A stretch of 64,000 nucleotides of DNA from the NCBI GenBank assembly GCA_051530055.1, contig CM121342.1:9734001-9798000 (forward strand), given 5' to 3'. The notes below the pieces were generated by a model. The model was not told where the DNA came from, searched no databases, and worked only from the letters and a program-made list of their open reading frames with translations. This stretch comes from Neoechinorhynchus agilis. Lineage: Eukaryota > Acanthocephala. Of this stretch, positions 11,051 through 21,126 are shown in pieces; the first letter of the stretch is position 1; each line of letters begins with the position of its first letter. Both the position numbers and the translations under genes were made by a program.

Positions 11051-11679
11051 GACAAAAGTTTCAGATGTGGGCGTGAAGGATTGCGTGGTGTTAAACGTGG
11101 AGCAATGATTGTAATTTGAATCAGGGCAGAGATTCGGATTGATAGAAATTCAGAAGAGGACACATTTTAAAAAAAGCCGCTAATAAATTCTCAGTTTTTT
11201 TAACTGAAGATGGTTCAGCATCTTGAACTGCATTGATTAAATGAAGTTCGTAAATCTCAAGACCAATGTCAGAGCAGCTTTATAGATACAACAAAAAGTT
11301 TTTCATTTCAGATTAATCAAGGTTTTTAGTTCCTGAAACCTGTTTGCGATTCTCGAAGCGACAAATAATAATGTTTTTATAGGATTTTTGTATGTAGCTT
11401 CGATCGTTTTTGAAAATCAATCGCACTTTGAAATCCTTCCCGACTAGACAGAAACGCTACGTATTATTTGGACCCATAAAACAGTTGACAAAGTTCAGAT
11501 GCTACTCGAGGACAAAATCGCTAATTCAAAGAACTTGAAGAATGCAAACATCATCAAATCGTTCAGCATTGACGGGTCTTCTACGGGAATCGCTTTTTGA
11601 TTAGATACACCGTTACTTTCGCTCAACGAAATCCCGGCATTCGATGTAACAAGATTATCCATCTTTTTGAACCAATTTA

Positions 11680-13020
11680 TCGAGCCAGCGGATCTGCCAC
11701 AAGTTGAGACCAAAATCGGAGCAGACCCGGAGAAGGAGTGAATGGTCCACAGAGTCGAATGCTTTCGATAAATCAAGTTGAATGAGACGGGTGACGAGCA
11801 AAGTATTATTGTCGGGGTTACGTAGGAGCGTGCCATGAATTCTCGATTTGAGAAAATCTGGGCCGGAATCCGAATTGTAGGGCCGATAATTTGTTGTTGA
11901 GTAGTGAAAGAAGGCGAGATTTAAAACATTTTTCGATGATTTTTGAAAGAGCGGTGGGTAGAATGGATATTAGACGGAATGATTCGGTGGAAATTGGATG
12001 TCCTTTTTTGGAAGAAGGATACCTTTGGCAGTTTTCGGGCATGTGGGTAGATGCCATATTAAAAGCTGTTGTTTCTAATGTGGGTAAAAGGGTCTATGAG
12101 TTCGGGGATGAGATAATTTCTTGAGATGTTGTAGTACTTGGTTTGACAGTAGTGTATGTTGTGGGAGTGAACGATTGTGTGGTGTCTGAGGTGGAAATGT
12201 AATTGTAATTTGAGTAAGGGCAGAGGTTCTGATTGATGGAGTGTAGAACATGTTGCAGTTCAGTTGAGGTCAAATTAGGGAAGGGATCAGGGTTGCGTAG
12301 ACCAGGTCAGAGTTCGCGGGGGGGAGGAAGTTTAGAGGCAGATGATTAGGCGTCGATATTTGAGAACACTTTGTCGAGGTGAGCGTCAAGACGAGTTGGG
12401 AAGTCAATAAGTTGACGCAATTCGGAGAAGGGTCGAGGAGGAAATATATTATTGAAGTCTTCTGCAATTAAGAAATGGTGTGAATTTGTGGAGTTTATGA
12501 GCTCCATCATAAAATCAATTCGGAGCAAGATGGACTCAGGACGGGAGGCCGGAGAGTGATAGACGCCAGCAATGGTGAATTCTCTAAGGCCGTTTCTCAA
12601 AGGAGCTATGAAATGTACTGCGATGAATTCTAAATCGGCGTTTTGAAGAGAGCCTGTCCCCCTCCTGGACGGTCATCACGGTAGGGAAGGAAGAGTACCC
12701 GGGAAGGATGGCTGAATCGCTGTTGAAGGGGTAAGGCACATTTCTGTTAAGATGACTACGTCGGCTTTTGAGGTAGATGAAATTAATGATATTTCATCTA
12801 GTTTAGGAAGGAGGCTACGAGTACTGGAGTAGAATACGGCGGGAAGGGAATTTTAGATTTCGAAAAATCGGGGGCCGAAGTGAGGGAGATTGGAGTTGCC
12901 TAGGTCGTCGCGGGCGATAAATTAAGGAAGAAATCGTTACAAGTTGCCAATATAGAACGATTGATTATCCCAAAGAGAGAAGTCAGGGAGCGAATAGAAA
13001 ATTTGAGTTGGGATGAGTGA
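11680..13020 (-). mobile_element. LINE copy 2, endonuclease plus partial RT, broken
   Basis: Read on the minus strand. An APE-type endonuclease comes first (about 12850 down to 12350), with STRSLLPKLDEI, the ADVVILTE block, DDRPGGGG and later LIAEDFNNI (the GDFN motif, here EDFN). The N-terminal half of the RT follows, down to about 11690. It is the same family as copy 1. Several interruptions make it non-functional. The order EN-RT and the lack of terminal repeats fit a jockey/CR1 LINE. Confidence 0.8.
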
Positions 13021-13248
13021 TAATTTTTTATATGTTTCGCGAGGAGACTATATTAGAGTTAGCGAAAACAAGAAAAAAACACTTCATGAGAAATCAAAAT
13101 TGTTCAAAAGCACAAATAAATTTAATTAGGAAGAAATGTTTAAAGCTAACGGATTCATTTTAATAATTGCGGAAATGTCATCCGTCAAGATTTTAGTGTT
13201 CCTCATAACTTTTTGAACCCGAACGCGTTCTCTTTTTTTATTTGCAAT

Positions 13249-14299
13249 TCAAGTCTTGGTGATACTGGTAGCCAACAGTTCATTTATCCTCGTCCTGGGT
13301 ACTCGTTCAATGAGCTTGGTAAGTGATTGAGGTTTTTTCTTACGAGCATTACAGTAGTTGACTTTTAGAACGGCAAATATAATATCATTAATACGTTGAA
13401 GGTCCAAATCGACATTTATAATCCAATCACTGAGGCACTTTGTCCTCGAATGCAAGTTCCCTACAACAACAGAGGCAAGTGCAATTTCTTTAGGTGAATA
13501 AAGAAGAGGGACATCAGTCTTATAGCAGTCGTTGAGAAAGCTCCAAGCTGAAGTAAGCATATCATCGTATGACCGAACATCTATTTTATCAACATTTAAT
13601 CGGTTCAATGCGTTCGATAGAACCTTTCCTTGGACTGGTAGAGAAGGTTTCGGTGAACTCGGGACGATACTGGTCTGATCAACCGAGCATGAATTAGTCG
13701 AATAAGCATTACCGGTTTGAACGTTTGAATTGAGTATTTGCTCGACTAACTTAATAAAAACGCGATATGGATGAAAAACAATAAGAGAACAGTCCATAAG
13801 TTCAACCAACAGAAATTCACAGTCGTACACGTCGCTTTGAATGACAGAAAATTCGGAAAATTGAAGTATTGGTGAAAATCGATTTCTTTTGAAGTCTAAT
13901 TTTAAAGAAGAAATACGCGCTTAGACTTACAAGATTAGAGGTTTTTGCCATCGACGAACAAACTTGAAGCAGTCGAGTACACGACAAGACAGAGAATTCG
14001 TCGATTTTACTAGCCAAAAGGAGAGAACTCGGCGAGGTCACTAGAGGATCAACGTCCTCCAACGAATATTTGACGTAAAAACGTCGAAAATAGACAATGG
14101 CAGTCGAAATTACTTGCTGGTGAAACTTTAGTGCTTCACCGACTGCTTGAATGAACTCAACGTAGACATTCAAAAGGGACAAGTATTCCGCTTCGGAGAT
14201 TTTGAGATTTGTACAGTCTTTGTATCGCATTTTGACAATGTCCGATCCACTAACCAACCAAATGCCATAATGAGAACTTTTTTTGAATGAGCCAGCCAT
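13249..14299 (-). CDS. CCNC: Cyclin C (Mediator kinase-module cyclin)
   Basis: Cyclin C partners CDK8 in the Mediator kinase module in the nucleus. The start MAGSFKKSSHYGIWLV is the family N-terminus. Cyclin fold 1 shows HQQVISTAIVYFRRFY, then YSLEDVDPLV and LLLASKIDEF. Fold 2 begins YDCEFLLVELMDCSLIVFHPYR and includes NDCYKTDVPLLYSPKEIALAS. Relative to vertebrate cyclin C there is an insertion of about 45 residues (NSNVQTGNAY to IDVRSYDDM) between helices of fold 2. The two coding parts (14299 to about 13932, and about 13910 to 13249) are in different frames. A GTAAGT donor at 13931 with an AG 35 bp on does not restore phase, so the junction is unresolved. A 128-bp tandem array starts just upstream of the ATG. 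Confidence 0.88.
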
Positions 14300-14309
14300 T
14301 TTGTGTAAA

Positions 14310-14812
14310 ATGAAAAATCCAAGATGATTTTCTTCGATGATTCTTCCTGATAATAAAATAATGACGAATGTTTTGTTTATTTAATTTTAAATCTGCGTTT
14401 CATTTTAAAATATTATAAATTGAAACCAACACGTATAAAATGGAGTCCAAGACGGTTTTCTTCGATGATTCTTCCTGATAATAAAATAATGACGAATGTT
14501 TTGTTTATTTAATTTTAAATCTGCGTTTCATCTTAAAATATTTTAAATTGAAACCAACAAGTGTAAAATGGAGTCCAAGATGGTTTTCTTTGATGATTCT
14601 TCCTGATAATAAAATAATGACGAATGTTTTGTTTATTTAATTTTAAATCTGCGTTTCATCTTAAAATATTTTAAATTGAAACCAACACGTATAAAATGGA
14701 AAATCCAAGACGGTTTTCTTTGATGATTCTTCCTGATAACAAAATAATGACGAATGTTTTGTTTATTTAATTTTAAATCTGCGGTTCATCTGAAAATATG
14801 TTTAAGTGGAAA
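14310..14812. repeat. 128-bp tandem array upstream of cyclin C
   Basis: Almost four units of about 128-130 bp; the word CCAAGA(T/C)G recurs at 14319, 14447, 14575 and 14705. Units share GATTCTTCCTGATAATAAAA and TTGTTTATTTAATTTTAAAT. The first unit begins about 10 bp before the cyclin C start codon, so the array covers its proximal promoter. From 14813 to 15280 I see nothing further. Confidence 0.85.
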
Positions 14813-15282
14813 GTACACACGTTCCAATTTCTTAAAATTGTTTTGATCTCTGCGTACTTATAATCGGAGTTCCTTTAAAATTTGAATATTTTCCTTAGTT
14901 TTCTCAACTTTTTTCTACTCATGAATATGGCTAATGTGCAGGGGTCGTTTGAGAGAGAAAATCTGTGGATTTAATGATAGCCTAAAGACGAATACTACGC
15001 GTTAACTTGTGTTTTAAAATATTAAAAAACCTTCGACGTTTTTTTACGTTGGTCTTAAACAGAATAACTAAAAATTGCGCCGTTTATTGTTGCATAAGTG
15101 TTTGTTTTGCAAATCATTCAAACTTAAATAGCCCATAGAATCCTTCAGTAAGGAAAGGTTCTTAAAAATGCGATGGACGTTACGTTGTCAAGGCTGTTGC
15201 CTGAAAATTAAAGTTTTTAAAAGATAAGAAGGAGCTTTACGTTCGAAGGTATCCAGATTGTGAGATATATTTATTATTAAGT

Positions 15283-15320
15283 ATAAATGTGTGGCCTTTT
15301 ATCACGACTGATAAAATTCA
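15283..15320 (-). repeat. SINE tail fragment, inverted
   Basis: TAAATGTGTGGCCTTTTATC is the reverse complement of the SINE 3' part at 16022-16045. Only the tail is present. Confidence 0.5.
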
Positions 15321-15339
15321 ATGGCCCTGAATTGACAAA

Positions 15340-15600
15340 TCAAAAAACTGGCTGAGTTTGACATTCCGTAGTAGTGTTAAGGTGTTCAAGTGAACTAATG
15401 CTCTTGATCGACGTTAAGAGTCAACTGGTTCGAATCCGTTACCACCAATGACGCACAACCAAAGGGGTGAAGTGACGCTGAAGGTAGGAAACTCACTGAT
15501 GAGGCCCGCCTCCTCGGGAGGTATCTGAGAATCCGGAGGAGCGTACAAACTCTTAACCGTGCGTTAGAGACTATGTGGTTATATCACTTCTCTAATTTAA
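15340..15600 (+). mobile_element. tRNA-derived SINE copy 1
   Basis: The head from about 15369 has an RNA polymerase III box B (GGTTCGAATCC, near 15428) and a degenerate box A about 50 bp before it. The body continues with AACCAAAGGGGTGAAG and a CGCCTCCT/GGAGG hairpin. It shares the body and the preceding 25 bp with copy 2. Confidence 0.65.
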
Positions 15601-15726
15601 TTTGTTTGGCGTTATACCTACAAAATAAGCCGGACAAAAAGGGACAAACTAAAATTTAATGATGATATGAAAACAAACCAACTTGCCAGTAAAACTTAAA
15701 ATAGAATACAGCGCTCACCCTGAGTC

Positions 15727-16075
15727 GAAAAACTGGCTCAGTTTGACATTCCGTAGTTGTGCTGAGACGGCCAAGTGGACTAATGCTCTTGATCCAAGTT
15801 AAGGGTCAACTGGTTCGAATCCGTTACCACCAATGACGCACCGCCAAAGGGGACGAAATACCGCTGAGGGGAGGAAACTCACCGTTGAGTCCCGCCTCCT
15901 GGAGGCATCTGAGGATCCGGAGAGATGTACAACCTCATACCGGATGATTCAGTGTATTGAGTTATTTAATTACTTCTCTGAACTAGATCGGTGGGCTGTA
16001 TGCCCAAGGAAAGTTATCAGCCGTGATAAAAGGCCACACATTGATACTTAATAAGTTACAGGCTGGCCAGTTTTC
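15727..16075 (+). mobile_element. tRNA-derived SINE copy 2, most complete
   Basis: The head from 15753 resembles tRNA-Leu/Ser: a box-A-like ACGGCCAAGTGGACT and a box B GGTTCGAATCC. The body follows (CCAAAGGGGACGAAATACCG, the CCTCCTGGAGG hairpin, GGATCCGGAG), then the tail with ATCGGTGGGCTGT and AAAGGCCACACATTGATAC. Copies of the body or tail recur at 28597-29853 (minus), 34887-35050 and 42536-42720. A chance 72-residue open frame here is not a gene. Confidence 0.75.
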
Positions 16076-16081
16076 AAAAAT

Positions 16082-16202
16082 TGATTTACTAATAAATATT
16101 TCGTCCGTCTCGTCGGACTTCTTCAGGTTTGTTTGTACGAAAAACTTCCAAGTAACCTGAAGTTCGACGAGACCGACGAAATATTTTTGAATTAATAAAT
16201 CA
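16082..16202. mobile_element. Palindromic family F element
   Basis: Left AATATTTCGTCCGTCTCGTC and right GACGAGACCGACGAAATATT form arms of about 50 bp around a short centre. Related to 4740-4832 and 46800-46875. From 16203 to 16860 nothing else is recognised. Confidence 0.7.
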
Positions 16203-16859
16203 AACTTCGTTATAGCAATTAAGTTTGTAAAAACCATTAAAAGTTGAAAAATCTTCACGATTACAATGTAGCGACATTTTTGCGCTGAAATTTATTTGAA
16301 GATTTATATCTTAACATTTAAAAATTTTTGAATGGTTTTCGAACATCATCCCGGCTCGCACCAGTTATTGTAAATAAATCTAATCGACTTAATATTTACC
16401 ATCCCGAAGGATCTTCTTGATATGATTATTTAAGAAATGTGTCGAGACTAGCGAATAAATTAGCAGTCCGTTGTTATAGTCGTACCCAAGGACCATTGGT
16501 ATAAAATTAGAAACCGTTTTCATAGCAGTGGAGTTTACAAATTTCACCTTCTCCTGGCGTGGAAATTTTTTTATTTAAAAAACAAAGGTGCACGTATAGG
16601 ACACAATCAGTCAAAGTCTACGATGCTCACTTTTCTTCTAGAAAAAGAATCGCTTGGAAATTCGCAATTTAGGAATTGAATTTGTTTTAAATTGCCCATC
16701 GATATATTTGAATATTTTCAGGCTTAAATATCGATCGCAATTTCGAAATTAAAAACAAAATTTTAAACGTTTTTCCTCCGCACCAACTTTAGGACGGCTG
16801 TAATCTTACGAGGTTAAAGCATAAGTAAATTTAGACTTTTATGTTATCAGAACAAATCT

Positions 16860-17262
16860 AGTCAGTCTTTCTTTTTCTTAGTTTTGCCACCCCGGGGATT
16901 TAAATTCACTAATTTATTTCCCCGATATTTGACCTCTCGGATAATTCCGACATTTTCCCAAAGTTTGTCATTGCAGCAACCCGGGTGGCAAAACTACCAA
17001 AAGAAAGAATATTTTTATATGGCACTGAAAAAAGCGAAGGATTTTTGTTAAATCCAATTATTTTCACAGGCGCAATCTTGAACGCGTTTTTTGATCATAG
17101 CTCGGACTCAATAAATTCCCATTTATTTTTCCGTCGAATTCTATGTTAAAACACTTACTCGACAAACCTTGGGAAAATGTCGGAATTATTCGACGTGAAA
17201 TATCGAAAATAAATTAATGAATTTAAATCGGGTTGGCAAAACTTAGAAAAAGAAAGTCTCTT
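16860..17262. mobile_element. Foldback element (family D) with a nested family A element
   Basis: Outer arms of about 100 bp: the left starts AGTCTTTCTTTTTCTTAGTT and the right ends with its complement near 17262. Both contain GTTTTGCCA and ATTCCGACATTTTCCCAA or their complements. The central part, 17010-17150, carries family A words (TCCAATTATTTTCACAGGCG, TTGATCA). This suggests one element inserted into another. From 17263 to 17980 I see no gene. Confidence 0.65.
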
Positions 17263-17983
17263 TTCCTCCGAAGACAATAATTCAAGAAATATAGTCGATT
17301 TGAACTTTATAGGGCCTTAGTTTTTAGTATGTAATCTGAAAAGATTAAAGCTTAAGATTTTTTTTACGTCGAACGTTTCAAACCCCTTATTTGTAAGGCA
17401 CAATATTGACATTTTGAGGCATTCAATTTCAGAGTTTGTTCTTTAAAAAAGAAGTTTAGGTTCACAACTTATTAAAATAACTTCAATTTTAAGGCTGTAA
17501 TCTTAAAAGCTTGAAACGTTAAATCGTTTTAAGAGCTATTCAAAGAACGCTTATTTCTAATACGTAATTTTAAAACATTAAGGCACCAGAATGCAGAATC
17601 TTCGATAACGCAATCATGAAAAGCTGAAGCTCAAGGATTTGTTTTTAAAAAATCCGATGAGTTTATCTTTAAAAGACAATCTAGAAATTTTTAAACGAAA
17701 CTATCTAAAATCAGTAACGCCATTCTTCAACCATAGCCCTCAGACAGAATTTAATAAATTTAAAATGAAATATTGAACACGCAAAAACAACGTTGCTCAC
17801 GCAAACTTATTAAAGTTGATGTTATTAACGGAAAGCTCAACGCAGATCGTTCAATTTGATATTCTCTTACTTTTCTTCTCTAATAATCACATTATTCACA
17901 AAAATGACATTTGTCACGGGAAAGAACTCGTTTCCTCTAAACGATTGAACACCGCTTGCAGATCAATATTCCACGCGCTCACA

Positions 17984-20754
17984 ATGTTCAATGTGAACTC
18001 AAAACTGTTCAAGCGTGCAATCGATTTGCCAACGCTTGCTCGATCCGCTTCAAGGATTCCCCATCTAACCAAGAAGAGGGCACTTGGTTTCGTTACTGCA
18101 TTAGCTATACCCGGCGCAATCTTTTATGGATACAACCGGCGTAAATCCGGTCAAACCATCAAGGCTGCATATCATGTTGATCCTTCAGTCCATCTTAAGG
18201 AGTTACAATCTGATTTGGCTGGACGGCAGGAGCAATGGATGGTAACTGGGACGGTAAGTGTTCCCAGTGACGTAGGCTTGAAATGCAATCTCAAAATACA
18301 AAAGTGTTTTTGAAATTCTAAACATACTATAAAGAACCAATAGAACTACTGAGATTTTATATATTTAGTTTTTGATTCTCAAAAGTTTTTAGCTAACGTT
18401 TTCCCATAGAATTTACTTAAAAGAACTCACTTTTCAATCAAAGTAATTTTGTTTAAGAATTTATTCATTCCGATATTTCTGAACCACAATCTTGTACGCG
18501 TTTATCAATGTTGTAAATAAATCTAATCGATTGATAAACGCGTACAAAATTGTGCTTCTGAAATATCGGAATCAATAAATTCTTTTCATTTTTCCGCCAC
18601 ATAAAAACATGAACAATTCAATCAAAGTAATTTTTTACTTAGGATCTCATTTGGGTGGTTAGATATGTAATTATATTAGTAGATCATCAACACCCGAGAA
18701 GGAATGTATTTTCCACTGATTGCATCCGCCTTCTTTAATGATCTCTCTCGTATGTTGACAAGCGACTTAAATGATAACATAAAGTAAATTTATTATCTAA
18801 TCCGGTAAAAATGAAGAAAATATATTCTAATTTTTGGTTTCAATAGGCCTTTTTTACAGCGGTTTATTTTTCTTCTTAAATCGCGAAAGCCTCATCAAAT
18901 CAAATTTTTCTCCAGAATTTTAAAGAAAACAAAATTGTTACAAAATCACAAGTGTTATTAAGGTTTTCCCCCGGTAAATAATTTTTATTAAAGACGTTTC
19001 GAACATAGTAAGGGGTTCATCATTAGTTCTAAAAACCAAGTGGTGAAATGAAATTTGTTCAATAAAATAATCTTCCTGAATTCTCAAGATTTTCTTCAAT
19101 CCTTTTATCTTCCTACTAATTAAAATTCTTTAAAAGACTTCACTTCTCGCGTTAAGCACTAAGAAGAGTATTTAGATCTTGAATGGAGGAGGGATGAAGA
19201 GCGTCTTTGGTCATTTGACCCTCTACCAATACTGCTCCTGTCCATTCTGTTGTAAAGTTCGCGCCTATCTGGATTATCATGGCGTCGACTATGATTTCGT
19301 CGAAGTTGATCCTTTGTCGAAATCAACGATGACTTGGTCACATTATAAAAAGGTACCTGTTCTAGTCTTGGAAAATGATGAATTGGTTAGTTTATTCTCT
19401 ATTTGAAGAAACATCAATTCCCTCTTTATATCGTAGCCTCTTAACGATTCAAGTTTGATTATGAGCGTCCTAGAGGCGAAGAGACGCAATCCAACATTGA
19501 ATTTCGCCTCACTCGTTCAACAGTTTCCACTTTACATTCAAAAGTTTAAGAATGGGAAACGGAAATATACTTACTCTGATATTTATCAGTTACCATTCAC
19601 GAGGAAGTAAGTATTATATTGCGGAAGGAAACATTTACAGCCGATAGCGCAGGTCTGTCGTTAAAACTAGTTGAATTTCACTTTGCTATTTTCGTTGGGT
19701 TTTTAATTTTTGAGCCTATGCTCTGACTTGCGAATTTCGAAATTGTTTTTTGCTAAACTCTGGAATGTTTAAACATGAATTTTAATGTTTTTATGACGAA
19801 ATAATTGAAGGAATTTATCGGATCCGATATTTAGGAGTCACAATATTCTACTCCTTTATCAAAGTTACTTGAACGTTTTCTAATATGTAGGTTACTTTCA
19901 AACAACCTTAATAAAGGAGTACAATATTGTGCGCCGAAATATTGGTTTTAATAATTCCTTCATTTTTTGCCACGAAAAAATATGAACAATTCAATTTTCA
20001 AACAAGAATTTTGACGGTTGCCTTTTAGTGTTTTTAGATTAAAACAGTGAGAAATTGTTCGAGTTGTCAATATTCTCGGTCTTAAGAAAACAAATGATAT
20101 TAAAGTTCAATGTTTTAAACCCGATTTCGTTTCACAGAAAAATCGTTGTACTCTTATATAATAATATGAAATTCAAGCATGAATTAAAAATTAACAATCG
20201 GTGTGATTTAAGAGCATAGAAGAAATCGTCATCGACTGGATGATTGAAATCTATATTTTATGCCTTTAAATACATAAATGCTCTTAATTTTAGGCACAAA
20301 ACGTATCGTCGATTTCTTTTTCTCATTTAGAGGAGCACAAAGTGACTTGGAAATATATTGGAGGGAATGGGTCGACAAATCACTCGTTCCGACGATCGGT
20401 CTTAGTGTCTACAGCTCGCTTTCCAACTCACTTGACGCATTTCGTTATTTCGCATCTACTGGAGATTGGCCTAAGACTCTTGGTAGCCAGACTCGATCAT
20501 CGTTCGTAGTGTACTCTGGTGCCGTTGCTATGTGGATCGTGAGTAAATTAAGACAAAGGAGGAAAGATGCGATTGATCCTAAACAAGTATTTGAACAACT
20601 TTGTGATAGACTCAAAGAATCGAATTATGGATTTATTAGTGAGCACTCGGCACCTAGTCTCGCGGATCTAAGTGCGTTTGGAGTGCTAAAATCCATTGAA
20701 GGCTGTAGGACTTTTAGCAAGTTGATTGAACAAGATGAAGTCTTACTCTATTAA
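17984..20754 (+). CDS. PTGES2: Prostaglandin E synthase 2-like protein
   Basis: mPGES-2 is a membrane-anchored thioredoxin/GST-fold protein of Golgi and mitochondria; it can isomerise PGH2 to PGE2 and binds heme with glutathione. Exons 17984-18253, 19176-19385, 19437-19606 and 20331-20754 join in phase and give 357 residues (human 377). An N-terminal hydrophobic segment (ALGFVTALAIPGAIFYGY, about residues 48-65) would anchor it. The glutaredoxin-like domain carries LYQYCSCPFCCKVRAYLDYHG with the active CPFC, then KVPVLVLENDEL and LNDSSLIMSVL. The helical GST-type C-domain has YWREWVDKSLVPT and the ADLSAFGVLKSIEG block. An alternative upstream acceptor at about 20293 would run into a stop; the strong acceptor before 20331 restores the frame. 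Introns 1 and 3 hold MITEs. Downstream lies the large satellite. Confidence 0.92.
18440..18612. mobile_element. Family A MITE in PTGES2 intron 1
   Basis: A palindrome with arms containing AGAATTTATTCATTCCGATA and ACAATCTTGTACGCGTTTAT, with the complements on the right. It is flanked on both sides by TCAATCAAAGTAATTTT, a 17-bp direct repeat that may be duplicated target sequence or an extended end. Confidence 0.75.
18958..19060. mobile_element. Family B MITE remnant in PTGES2 intron 1
   Basis: TTTTCCCCCGGTAAATAATT with AAAGACGTTTCGAAC and GGTTCATCATTAGT matches the left arm of the element at 348-531 in order. The right arm is missing. Confidence 0.5.
19800..19990. mobile_element. Family A MITE in PTGES2 intron 3
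   Basis: An imperfect hairpin: left ATTGAAGGAATTTATCGGAT and GTCACAATATTCTACTCC, with complements on the right (GGAGTACAATATTGTGC, AATAATTCCTTCATTTTTTG). It lies within the intron 19607-20330. Confidence 0.75.
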
Positions 20755-21126
20755 ATAAAATCTACACCTAATCCGCTTCTTAAAAAGTTGTCTTAGTTTA
20801 TACATTCTCGAGCCAAGATGCTGCTCTCAGAAATTTATTCAAGTAAACCAATACATTTGCGTAAATATTGCCATAAACGAGACTTCATGTAACCATTAAT
20901 GTCCTTTTATTAACTTAATAACGGGCCGTTAAGAAATTTCTAATTAAATCGTGGATTTCTCATGATACATCGCTGCCAATTTTAACCATTACAGCCAATC
21001 AGTTTTATTGCCAACGCGCTATTCTTTTAAATTTCGTATGACCAGTGTTGTAAGCGCAATTTTTTGGCATCCATTCAGAAAGCAATAAGTACAGAAATTG
21101 TTAAAGAAAGTTCCATACAAATGAAA

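Noticed and set aside
15369-15830. Two tRNA genes
   Set aside because: The tRNA-like heads lack a foldable acceptor stem and are followed by a shared SINE body, so they are SINE promoters.
15833-16051. 72-residue open frame MTHRQRGRNTAEG
   Set aside because: It lies entirely in the SINE body and recurs in altered form in other SINE copies.
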